NCBI RefSeq assembly: GCF_022201045.2
Contig: NC_068564.1
Location: 25,015,001 to 25,079,000 of the forward strand
Source of the DNA: Citrus sinensis
Lineage: Eukaryota; Streptophyta; Magnoliopsida; Sapindales; Rutaceae
Direction: 5' to 3'
DNA length: 64,000 nucleotides
The position numbers and the translations under genes were made by a program. How positions within the stretch are numbered: the stretch's first letter is position 1; each line of letters opens with the position of its first letter. Positions 49,207 through 58,702 of the stretch are shown piece by piece. The notes beneath the pieces are model-generated. The model saw only the letters and a list, made by a program, of their open reading frames with translations. It did no database searches and had not been told where the DNA came from.

Positions 49207-49494
49207 ATGAATGCAGAAGAACCTCAACACCCTCAAGAATACGATGTTGATGTAGTTGGACCTCAACAAAACGCTAGACTAAATCAGCCCAGAGGTCGTT
49301 TTCTAAATGAGCTTTTTCAAAATTTTACTACAATAAGGGAGGAAATAATAGATAATGGTTTGCATCGTCCTTATAAGCGGATGATCTTGAGGTGCAACTA
49401 TTGTCATCGAGAAGTTATTTATTCAAACAGCCATGGCACCTTGGGTTTACGTCGGCACGTGTCAAATTGTTTAGCTCGCCACCAGCCGAGATAG
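49207..49494 (+). CDS. Stand-alone BED-like zinc-finger protein in the inner hAT
   Basis: The uninterrupted frame encodes 95 residues. Residues about 58-85 contain RCNYCHREVIYSNSHGTLGL, then RRHVSNC: a C-x2-C-x17-H-x3-C arrangement with exactly the spacing of the BED finger in the transposase of the same element (CKYC..RRHLETC). The N-terminal half is acidic and Gln-rich, then GRFLNELFQNFTTIREEIID, possibly helical. There is no catalytic domain. It has a TATA box, a pyrimidine-rich leader and an intact frame, while the neighbouring transposase is broken. It most likely binds the element's GC-rich subterminal repeats, as a helper or as a repressor competing with the transposase. It could instead be a random remnant, but the conserved finger spacing argues against that. 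Confidence 0.72.
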   Translation: MNAEEPQHPQEYDVDVVGPQQNARLNQPRGRFLNELFQNFTTIREEIIDNGLHRPYKRMILRCNYCHREVIYSNSHGTLGLRRHVSNCLARHQPR

Positions 49495-49862
49495 AATTAA
49501 CCTTGCTCGTTTCCCGTATCCATAGTTGTGAATTGTGATTAATAAATGTTTTTTTCGTGCTTGTTATTCGTCAATTGATCGTAGTTCGTGTTTTGTAGTT
49601 GTAACTTGTAAGTTATGACCTATGATTTGTTATATTAATATTTCGTAGTTATGACTTATTGTAATGATTATTCGAGGATTGTATTTTTAATTTTAATTAA
49701 TTATTATTATGATCTATGGAATTAAATTAAATTAAATTTATGTATTGTTGTGTTATGAATTATGATTGATTATTGTGAAATAAAATATATAGTTGTGAAA
49801 TTGTGATAAACTAATAATAAAATGTTAATTACTCTTTTAATAAAAATTAATATGATTGTGAA

Positions 49863-49925
<63 letters not shown>

Positions 49926-49928
49926 GTT
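49495..49928. other. 3' flank of the BED gene with ATT microsatellite
   Basis: This is AT-rich DNA ending in about twenty ATT repeats at 49864-49925. I see no other gene. Confidence 0.7.
49864..49925. repeat. (ATT)n microsatellite, about 20 units
   Basis: An uninterrupted run of ATT triplets, likely polymorphic in length. Confidence 0.95.
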
Positions 49929-50180
49929 GGTGGGCTTAAAAAAGCACGTCAGGCACGTGGGCTTGAATAAAGCACGTTAGGCACGTGGGCTTGAAGAAAG
50001 CACGTTAGGCACGTGGGATTTTTTAAGCACGCTAAAAAAAAAAAAGTTGGTGGGCTTTTTTTGGGCACGGCCCACGGCACAGCACGAGCACGGCACGAGC
50101 CGTGCTGGTCTCAACTGAAAAAAATGTAGGCACGGCACGGCACGGCCCACGAGCCCTTATGGGCCGACAGTTGGTGCCGG
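49929..50180. repeat. Right subterminal GCACG/GGCACG array of the inner hAT
   Basis: Three near-identical units of about 31 bp (AAGCACGTTAGGCACGTGGG type) are followed by dense GGCACGGC words. They mirror the left array at 44484-44716. Confidence 0.85.
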
Positions 50181-50704
50181 CACGGCCCATTGGCCATAGT
50201 TAGTCCCGGCTAAAATTACTTTAGGGAAGCCCCGTCCCCTCCCCGAATAATAATAGAGGATTCTCAAGGGTTCTCAATCCTTGAACAATTAATACGTTTT
50301 TAGTTTTTATTTTAATTTAATCATATTAAAATAAAAAATAAAAATAAAAAATAAAATTTGACGATATATCTTATATTAACATTAATCCATTACAAAAGTC
50401 ACATTACAAAATACAAATCACCATAATAATTATCTTCGTCAATCTTCATAATCAAACAATTAAAAAAAAGAAATTACTTTTATATCAACAATAAGATAAA
50501 TGAAATGAATATAGATACTTAATCAATATTTCTAATAAAAATATTTACCTCTTACGCCTCTTGCTCCTCTTGTTATTCGTTGAGGAATGTGGCAAATTGA
50601 GAGATAGCTTTAGGTTTCAAATTTAAAACAATAAAAATAATATAAGTAATGTAGCTTCTAAGTGAAAATATTAATAATTATATAATATAATTACAATGTA
50701 AAAT

Positions 50705-50880
50705 AAACTCATACCGCCATTGTACGCTTGTAGCCAACTTTGACAGCACATTAAAGCCTCCAATGTGCTTGTTGCAATACTCTACCATTGGTGCTAAAAG
50801 TTGATTCGGAAGCAACATTTATAATTGGAATTGCCAAAATATCTCTATCAATTCGTGCGGATATAAGATATGTATGGGTA
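50705..50880 (-). pseudogene. hAT transposase C-terminal remnant in the outer element
   Basis: On the minus strand this matches the remnant at 33375-33580 almost word for word (for example the bases encoding LEALMCCQSWL and the IDRDILAIPI-like stretch), with small deletions that break the frame. It confirms that the outer element and the 897-bp element derive from the same parent. Confidence 0.85.
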
Positions 50881-52342
50881 TTTGTTTCTACCAACTAAAA
50901 ATATTAAAATCTTCCATCTATATCATAACTTTGTCATCCAAATATTAATCTAGTCAATTAGGCCCAAAAGTTTAATAATATAATTATTTTGATATTTTTT
51001 TATTTATACTAATATTCAATATTTTATTTACATTTTATAATTTATTTACTAATAATTAAAAAATTAAAATTAAAATTAAAATTAAATGGGGAAACAGGGA
51101 GGGGAGGGGGATTCCTCCTCATCCTGGTCCATTCCCCAAATAAGAAATTAGGAAAAAAATTATCCCCGTACCCTCCCCGAGTTGAGAAAATCCCTGAGAG
51201 TCTCCGTCTTCATGATAGTTTTTTCCATCCCTAATTTTATTTTAGGAAGGAGAAAACATGAAAAAAAAAGAGTGTATATGTGGTTTACGAAGAAAAGGGT
51301 ATTTTTAGTATTAAAATAAGTATAACTTTTTTGAATTAAAAAATAAATATAGTTGAACATGGGTTTCATAAGCATTTTAAAGTGGTGTCAAAAGCTCCAC
51401 TCTATGTAAAATTAATTATTTGACTAGTTAAAAGAGTTTAAATGACTTGGCCATTGGCAAGGGACTCTTAAATTTTGCTCCCCTAATTAAAAATTGAGTA
51501 AAGGTTGGTTTCCCCTCTACTAGTCTGTAGATGATACAAATATCCCTACAATATATAATATGAGGATAAAAATATCGATTATACCATAATAGACTTGATG
51601 CAAATGATCCTCATAGACTTCTGATTATATAATACATAAGTAATTCAAAAAAGAATTAAAGAGAAACAATTTCGGATTATGTTATTGGGCTTGTAACCTA
51701 GTAGTACTCATTGTGTGAGATAATGTTTGTCATACTTTTAAAATATACAAGTGATCTATCTTGAATGCTAATAGATTTCATGTGTGTGTGTTTTTTATAT
51801 TGGAATAATTAAAAAAAAGATTTAAATGATTCATTTTTTCACAACTTCCTACCATTTTGTTTCAGAAAAAGTAAATTAATTTTTATTTAAAATTTTTAAA
51901 GATAGGTATAACATGTTTATAAATAAAAAAATTGTTGTAAGAAAATATTTCTATTGAAAAAATAAATTGATATTTTTTGTTCAATTTTTTTAAAGATAGG
52001 TATAATTTATCTATAAAAAATTGTTTTAAGAAATATTTCTATTGAAAAATTATGGAAAATGCTACTGAAGGGGTTAGACTTTCAATTTCACATGTATATG
52101 TAACTTGTGAAGAATTTATCGCGATTAATTTGTCTTGAATTTGGTAGAGTGAGTACCCAAAAAAGCTACTCCGATACTCAAGTTAATGTTTATTTAAGGT
52201 TGAAAAAAAAAGAAGAAAATCGTTTTCTTCTTCTAATTAAGGGTGAATAATGTTTTCAAAGGCCAAAGATTCATTCTCTTAGAGATGATGGGTGACATGG
52301 GATTAGGGTTTTGTGTTGAGCCTTATTCCAAGAATAGTTGTC

Positions 52343-52444
52343 AGCTGTCGCTACTATACACGTAGACATAAATTTGGTTATGAGAAAACATACAGCTGTC
52401 GCTACTACACACGTAGACATAAATTTGATTATGGGAAAACATAC
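52343..52444. repeat. Tandem duplication, 51-bp unit
   Basis: The two copies share AGCTGTCGCTACTA(T/C)ACACG and GTAGACATAAATTTG with only a few differences. Confidence 0.9.
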
Positions 52445-53451
52445 ATATTTATTCTATATGTTCATGTTTTCTTATTCTTATGACTTTGAGCATAATTTTT
52501 AAGGAATCTATTTTGGGTATTATTTTTTCCGGAATGGTTTCTTCTTGTCTAAAATGGTGGACATGTAGTGCAATATAGTACCTTTGAAATATGGAACCTA
52601 CTGCTACCTTGACAAAACTTATGGAAAAAAGGCAATTTTGACAAAAAATTGAGAAACAAATTTTTGGCAAAAAATATGAAGAGACTAAAATATTTTGATA
52701 AAAAATTAGTTGTTTATAACTATTATGATATTTTAGTCTTTTATGCCTTTTTTAATTTCAATGTTCTTGTTATTTTCAATTAATATTGAACATTTTTCAT
52801 AATTTTAATTTTCATAATACAAAATCTGTAAAACAAACTATTCTCCTTCTATGAAATTATTTAACAAAAAACCTTTCGAAAAAGGGTATCGAAGGAGGCC
52901 TAAACTACTTGAGCCCATTTAAATTGACATTTTGGTTTCGGCTACCTTCCATGTTTTTTATTCACAAGGCGGCTTAACGTCAACATTACTATGCTTTAAT
53001 TTGTATTGTTTGATAGGATATTAGCCCCTCCATTATTGACGTTTAAGAGCTTTATTTACCTACAAATTTGAAAGCATTTAAGAAAGGCAACGCATGCTAC
53101 AAAGTGATTTTATTGTTGAACCGTTTGACAGATCTTAAAAGAATTAGGGTTGTTGGAGTTGTGAGATATACACTCCAGTACTTGTACTCTCCCTTATAAT
53201 ATATCAGTTTGTGCTTTATGTCGTTATTTTTATTTTTTCTTTAAATATCATCTTCTTTAATATTTATTGTATAATTTGATCAGTCACAGCAAAAATCTTG
53301 GATTAAAAAAAAAAAAAAAGATGTTATGAGTCTTCTTTCTTCAAAAGAAACTATAAAAAATTGATATGAACGGTTGATCTTTGAATTATCACCCTAGTAT
53401 TTGAGGTGATCATTTCATTAATTTGTCATCAAATGACATCACATATCATGT

Positions 53452-53492
53452 CACACACACACACACACACACACACAATATATATATATATA
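53452..53492. repeat. (CA)n(TA)n compound microsatellite
   Basis: About thirteen CA units are followed by about seven TA units, upstream of the terpene synthase relic. Confidence 0.9.
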
Positions 53493-53718
53493 AGGGATGA
53501 TGTCAGTCAGATATAAAAAACACAAGACTGTATTTTTTTGTGTTAGTGTATTAAAATATATATTTTTTTATTACACACCGCACGTACACACAAATGCACA
53601 CACACACGGGTGATCATTTTACACCCATTTTATATATAGATAATATAATCTAACTATGGGGCTAGCCAATTTTGTTAATTTTATTGACGTGATAATTTTG
53701 TTACTTTAATTGATGCAG

Positions 53719-54437
53719 AACCCCAATCCGAAATTGAAAAGCGGAATGAAACTGTAAAATCAGAGTTGAAAAGTGGCTGATGAGCAATAATGCAGCATAC
53801 AAAACAATTGATGAAATTGTGACTCTTGTTGATCAGCTTCAACGCCTTGGTATGGCCTAGCACTTTGAATATAAGATCAACGAGGCCTTACAATCAATCT
53901 ATAATAGCCAAGTCAATAGCAATTATGATGTTAATTACGATCGTAACAATAATCTCTACATAGTTGCTCTTCGATTTCGGCTTCTAAGCAACATGGTTAC
54001 AAGGTGTCAGCAAGTATATATAAGTAAAAGTTTCAACCAGTCTTTTTTTAACATATATTTGGTGGTAATTAATTTTAACACTTGAATTACAATAATGAAA
54101 CATATATTTTAGAAGAATTCGAAGATGAAAAAGGTGAATTCAAGGCCATGGTAACACATGATGCGAGAGGCTTGCTGTGTTTATACGAGGCATCATATTT
54201 AAGAGTACAAGTAGAGGATCTATTGGAAGAAGCATGTGAATTCTCTAGCTGACAAAGTTAAGCACTCCCTAGAGATACCTTCGCACAGAGAGATGCCAAG
54301 ATTGGAGGTAAGGCAGGACATTTCCATATATGAAGCAGACAATTCAGCACGAAATGAGCCATTATTCGAAGGTTGCAAAGCTAGATTATAATCTTTTGCA
54401 GGCATCGCATCGGAGAGAGCTAAGTGGGATCTCAAGG
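53719..54437 (+). pseudogene. Terpene synthase pseudogene (N-terminal exons)
   Basis: Translation in shifting frames gives EIEKRNETVKSEL, then IDEIVTLVDQLQRLGMA, HFEYKINEALQSIYN, LYIVALRFRLLSNM, DEKGEFKAMVTHDARGLLCL, YEASYLRVQVEDLLEEACEF, REMPRLEVRQDISIYE and AKLDYNLLQASHRREL. These are consecutive blocks of the alpha-helical N-terminal domain of plant terpene synthases, spread over about three exons separated by intron-like gaps (53998-54117). Stops and frameshifts break it repeatedly. The metal-binding DDxxD half is absent from the window, so this is a truncated, dead copy. Terpene synthase genes often lie in tandem clusters, so a working paralogue may be nearby. Subfamily is not resolved. 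Confidence 0.9.
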
Positions 54438-54737
54438 TGATCAAATGTCAAAACCCCATTGTTTGTTAACATTTATCATTTGTCCTGTAATGTTTTAAAA
54501 CCAATAAAAAATCAATCTATCGTTAAAAGGTTCCGTTACTGTTCGATTTTTATTGTATCTTCCACTATTTTACTAATACTGGTCAAATTATGCACTAAAC
54601 TTAACTTTTAATATTTAAGTAAAACACATACACAAATACAAGGCAATTACAAAAGCTCACCACTCAAGAGAATTATAATAGGATACAAATAATATACCAT
54701 CCAATGATGTCCTACGAGAGATACAATGCTCTCTAAC
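54438..54737. other. Spacer between the terpene synthase relic and the Ty3 element
   Basis: There is no gene. The five bases before the LTR (CTAAC, 54733-54737) should be the target duplication, but the matching copy is outside the window. Confidence 0.6.
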
Positions 54738-55126
54738 TGATGCAGCGGAAGTTTAATGTTTAAAATATTCTGTTGATTCTAGAGAATATCGGAACAAAAG
54801 AACAACTAAATTTACGTTGATTCAAAAGAATACCGCGAATTTAAGGGTTAAGACTCGTTGATTCCATAGAATAATGAGAATTAACTGTTTAAATACTCAT
54901 AAAGAGATTTGAAAATTGAAATATTATTAAACTCAAAATTCTACCTTCAAAGGTTACAAGAGGGAGCTATTTATAGTAGTAGTAATTATCCTAATTAATG
55001 AAGTAAAAACAAAATCCTAAATTGAAAGGGAAACAAAATTCTAAATTAGAAAGGAATTAAAAAGTCTTAAACTTTAGTTAATAAGGAAACTAATCCTAGT
55101 ATAATATGGATTCTTACTCTTCATCA
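54738..55126 (-). repeat. 3' LTR of the Ty3 element (389 bp)
   Basis: On the plus strand it starts TGATGCAGCGGAAG and ends CTTCATCA, giving TGATG/CATCA inverted ends. Its first 275 bases match 63726-64000 at about 95 percent by eye. Confidence 0.9.
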
Positions 55127-55132
55127 TTCCCC
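55127..55132 (-). other. Polypurine tract, split by the CACTA insertion
   Basis: Plus-strand TTCCCC abuts the LTR; on the element's strand this is GGGGAA. The rest (CCCCCAGGG, from 58703) lies on the other side of the inserted CACTA element. Confidence 0.75.
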
Positions 55133-58100
55133 CACTACTAGAAAAATGGGCTTTACTGATACTAAATTAGTGTCAGTAATTACTTTTCCTGACACTTGTT
55201 AATTGTGTCAATAATGCTCCAGCCAGAACACACTGACACTGAAAATTAGTGTCAGTGATTTTTGTGTCAATAATTTTTGTCACAATAGTATCACTAAAAT
55301 AATGACACGATGGTATCAGTGTTTGATGATATTATTTACATGTCAATGATTAATGTGACTACAGTATCAGGAGCACATTGATTCATTAACGTAAAATATT
55401 ATTAATGTCATTTTAAAATATTTAGTGTTAGTATTTATTGATGTTATGCTGCTTTTGTTAATAGTATATTTTTATTTTAATTATATTTTTTTTCTACAAT
55501 CAAAAGAAAACTCAAAATATATTAAATATACCAAATCTCACAACACAATTCACATAACAAACATTCCAAATACATAATTTAAATTAATGTAATTCAACTA
55601 CACCACTGTTTGGAAAAGAAAAACATAAGTATCAAATTAAGCTTTCGACAAGTTCTAGACAATAAAGTACTAAATTAAGTTTCAACAAACATTAACGGAC
55701 AAAAAGAAGCACAAGAGTGTCAATAAATATCCATATGTGGCTTCATTTTTTTCCCACCTACAAGTACATAAAATCAATTAGTACACAACAAATAATAAAT
55801 CTTGGATATTTGGAAGAAAAAATCATCATAAATTACTCATATATTACCTTGTGATTTTGGGCTATAATTAACTTGGCAACATATGTAGCCCATTGATTAT
55901 GAAGTCGCAAGAGCTCTTTCATGACATACAAGCAACAATATTGTAACATATCCCCACTAATAACAACCTCGCAATTAATCCATATAATTGTTTTGTACAT
56001 CTCATGGTTATTCACATAATCTCTCCAACAATACGCAGTGTGCCAATCATTAAATGTTCATCAGTTAATTAATATAGAGAGAGACAAAATTTTTTAAAAA
56101 GAATCTAGCTACCACTTTTTTGATCGCTGTCATTAACCTCTCTTAAATCGTAAGTGAGTGATGTGCAGTAAGATGGGCCTTAGTGGCTTTTAATAAGTCG
56201 AGCTAATTCATAAGTGAAGTAACTAATAAAAATTAAGACTTAAAATAAAAAAATGTCTTCATATTCTTTAATGGCCTTATAAGTTTTTTTGTTTTTCATG
56301 TTTGGTCAATGAAGAGAGTGGGATTCTGGTGGTTGTGTGAGCCGCTAGATTTGCCATGCTGGCGATCATGGAGTTCTAATTTTTGGCTATTAGGTTAAAG
56401 CAAAAAAATATTTAGGCTTAAGTACAGTGACAATTTGACACAACTATCAACGAAGTTTTGCATGCAAAACGCAACTTTTAAAATGAAGAAATGAGAATAA
56501 TGTCAAATAAAAAAAGAATAATTGAATAATTCTATTTAAGTATTTAACCATTCAACTTTTTATATGAACACAAGTTTAGCACTCACGCACTAATAAATTT
56601 TGGCTGTGAAAACTATTTAGTTGGAGTAGAGATACAAACATGCAAAATTTGTAAGCTCATGTTTATTTGACATATATTTCTCAAATAAAGAATGATGCAG
56701 AAGCAAATCATTTAATAATTGTAAAGGCATATCATTTAAACAAACAAGAAAACTGCATACCATGATGCACCCCTTTTAAAGTGTAAGCTGGTCAGCGCAA
56801 ACCACTTTCAAAGTGTAAGATAGTCAGCACAAACCACTGAGTGCCCAAATTCGTAGAAGAACCAGGTCTACAAGTTGACAAAACCAGCAACCTCAGTCAA
56901 AATTATGATACCAATGCACGCAGTTAGAGGTATGATCATAGTTATCAAAAATAAAGATATGCTCTTCCGGCTACATAGGGGAAAAGAAAAGCATTAAGTG
57001 TATTATACTTCTTCCAGCCACTTAAACATGAGGTTTGATTTCTGAAGGTAATCAATGATTACTATTAAACTAATCGCATAGTTAATTATTTCTTTGCTAC
57101 CCAAAAGGTTGTTTCCCTAATACTCCTAGCAGTATCCTGGCTGAAGATTTCATTTCTCAAATAATTTTATATGCAGTAGAGTTGGCTTAACCAACTTCTC
57201 ATCTAGTGAGGAGAAAAAAAGAAGAAAAAAGCAGTCTAATTTTACTGCTATCCATAGCACTCCACTTAACTTTATGAGAATCTCATTCTAGTTAATTGAA
57301 TTATGAAAAAGAGTAATTATATTACAGCGAATGGTAAGGGCACTGCCCTGCTTAGTTTCCAGTGTAATGTACAGATTCCAGAAACATCTCTTTCTCTGAG
57401 CTATTTTCTCAGCAACCAAACAACATCTCTGTTTTCTTTCATATGCAAAGAGATAAAATGGATCAATTTAAATGAAGAAAGAACAAAAAGTCTTAACATA
57501 CCACCCAGATAAGCAATTTATTCGGGGCCAAAGGATTCAATGTATGGTATCTGACAAAGGTTGTTTGCCTTGTATTGTCAACTCTCTTGCAATTTCTATT
57601 CCAGAAAAAAAAATCAGCTGCTCATTTATGATAAAAACAAAATTTAAAATAAAATCAATAGATCTAAAATCAATTGTGGCTTTAAGGAACCTAAAGCCAC
57701 AATGTTAATTGATCTTAAAAGTTTGTTATAAAATCATATGTAGAAGCAGTTAGTTTCAGTAAGAAGTACATGACATTTAGTAGAGCAATTTTAAAGAATT
57801 CTCTATACAAAACAAAAAAGGCATGGATACCCGTTGATTTCTCTTACTCGTCACAGGACACTTAGGTCCATTATCTCTTTTCTTCATGCTCTATTTATCC
57901 ATTTAAGGTTACCTTGAATAGAGATTGTGGTGGTATAGCAGCGACGACGGAGATTGAGGCAGTGCGACAGTGATAGAGCGGCTGACAGAGGCTGAGAAGT
58001 TATTACCGGTGACGAACGGCTAAGTATTGATGATAACTGGAAGTAGTTACGGCCTATTGGTGATGATCGCAGTGGATTAGTTACCGGTGACGGTCAAAAA

Positions 58101-58702
58101 TCATAAGTTACGACAGTGGGTTTCCAACTTTGGTGCACGAGATATGATAGGAGATGACGACAACAAAAGAGACAAAAATATAGAGAACAGACTTTGGTGC
58201 ATCGGAGATGACGGCAGTGGCTAGTCGAAAGTAGTGACGGCAGTGGCTAGTCGAGAGTGGTGACGAAAGTGGCGAAAGAGATTTTGGGTATGTCGGCGGC
58301 GTGGTAGTGATTTGTTTTGTTTTCGATTGACAATATGATGAAATGAGGGAAAGAGATTAGGGATTTTACTTTTGCTATTATATTTTTGTTTTTAATTTTT
58401 TTAAAAAATACTTGTATCTTGAATCTGTAGGTCATGTGGTCTTTGGTTCAAATGTAAAAACTTTAAATTTTAAAAGTCTTTGGTTCGAGTCGGAAGATTT
58501 ACAAATCATAGTAATTTTTTTTTTAACCTCTGATACTTCAGTGCCAGTGGTTTTTGATACTTAATTTACTGACACACTGATATCAGTAATTTGTGATACT
58601 TATTTGTTAAAAGCGGAAAATGGTGCATATGCATACAATTACTGATACTTTTTACAAAATGTTAGAAACTAAGTGTCAGTAAAGGTCATTTTTGTAGTAG
58701 TG
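55133..58702. mobile_element. Non-autonomous CACTA (En/Spm) element, 3.6 kb
   Basis: The left end reads CACTACTAGAAAAATGGGCT and the right end, on the minus strand, CACTACTACAAAAATGACCT. Both then run into TTTACTGA and GTGTCAGTAA-type subterminal repeats. The 3-bp duplication is CCC (55130-55132 and 58703-58705). It has no recognisable TnpA or TnpD protein. The interior has a 31-bp tandem duplication (AAAGTGTAAGCTGGTCAGCG and AAAGTGTAAGATAGTCAGCA, 56777-56840) and a G-rich block at 57930-58270 that looks like the reverse of a gene leader. It landed in the polypurine tract of the Ty3 element, so it is younger. Confidence 0.93.

Larger units (their letters stand above)
44464..50202. mobile_element. 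Inner hAT element with transposase and accessory BED gene
   Basis: GTCCCGGC is duplicated perfectly at 44456-44463 and 50203-50210. The termini are inverted: TAAAGATGGTCAATGGG at the left and CCCATTGGCCATAGTTA at the right. Removing the element restores sequence that aligns with the sibling at 32972. It is 5739 bp long. It holds a broken transposase (45482-47629, -), an intact small zinc-finger gene (49207-49494, +) and dense GGCACG/CGTGCC subterminal arrays at both ends, the expected transposase-binding layout of Ac-like hATs. Confidence 0.95.
44380..51233. mobile_element. Outer non-autonomous hAT element, split by a second hAT
   Basis: The outer ends are TAGGGATGACAATGGGG and TTTTTTCCATCCCTA, flanked by perfect ATTTTATT duplications at 44372-44379 and 51234-51241. 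Without the inner insertion it is about 1.1 kb. Its subterminal GGGGAGG/CCCCTCCCC words and its minus-strand transposase remnant (50705-50880) show that it is a sibling of the 32972-33868 element. The 5.7 kb inner element occupies 44464-50202. Confidence 0.95.
51242..53718. other. AT-rich intergenic DNA with two tandem duplications and a microsatellite
   Basis: There is no gene. A ~94-bp duplication has landmarks GATAGGTATAA at 51901 and 51995. A 51-bp duplication starts AGCTGTCGCTACTA at 52343 and 52394 and ends near 52444. A CA then TA dinucleotide run lies at 53452-53492. Confidence 0.6.

Noticed and set aside
57303..57708. Plus-strand frames inside the CACTA element
   Set aside because: No similarity to TnpA, TnpD or any other known domain that I can see; short and unsupported.
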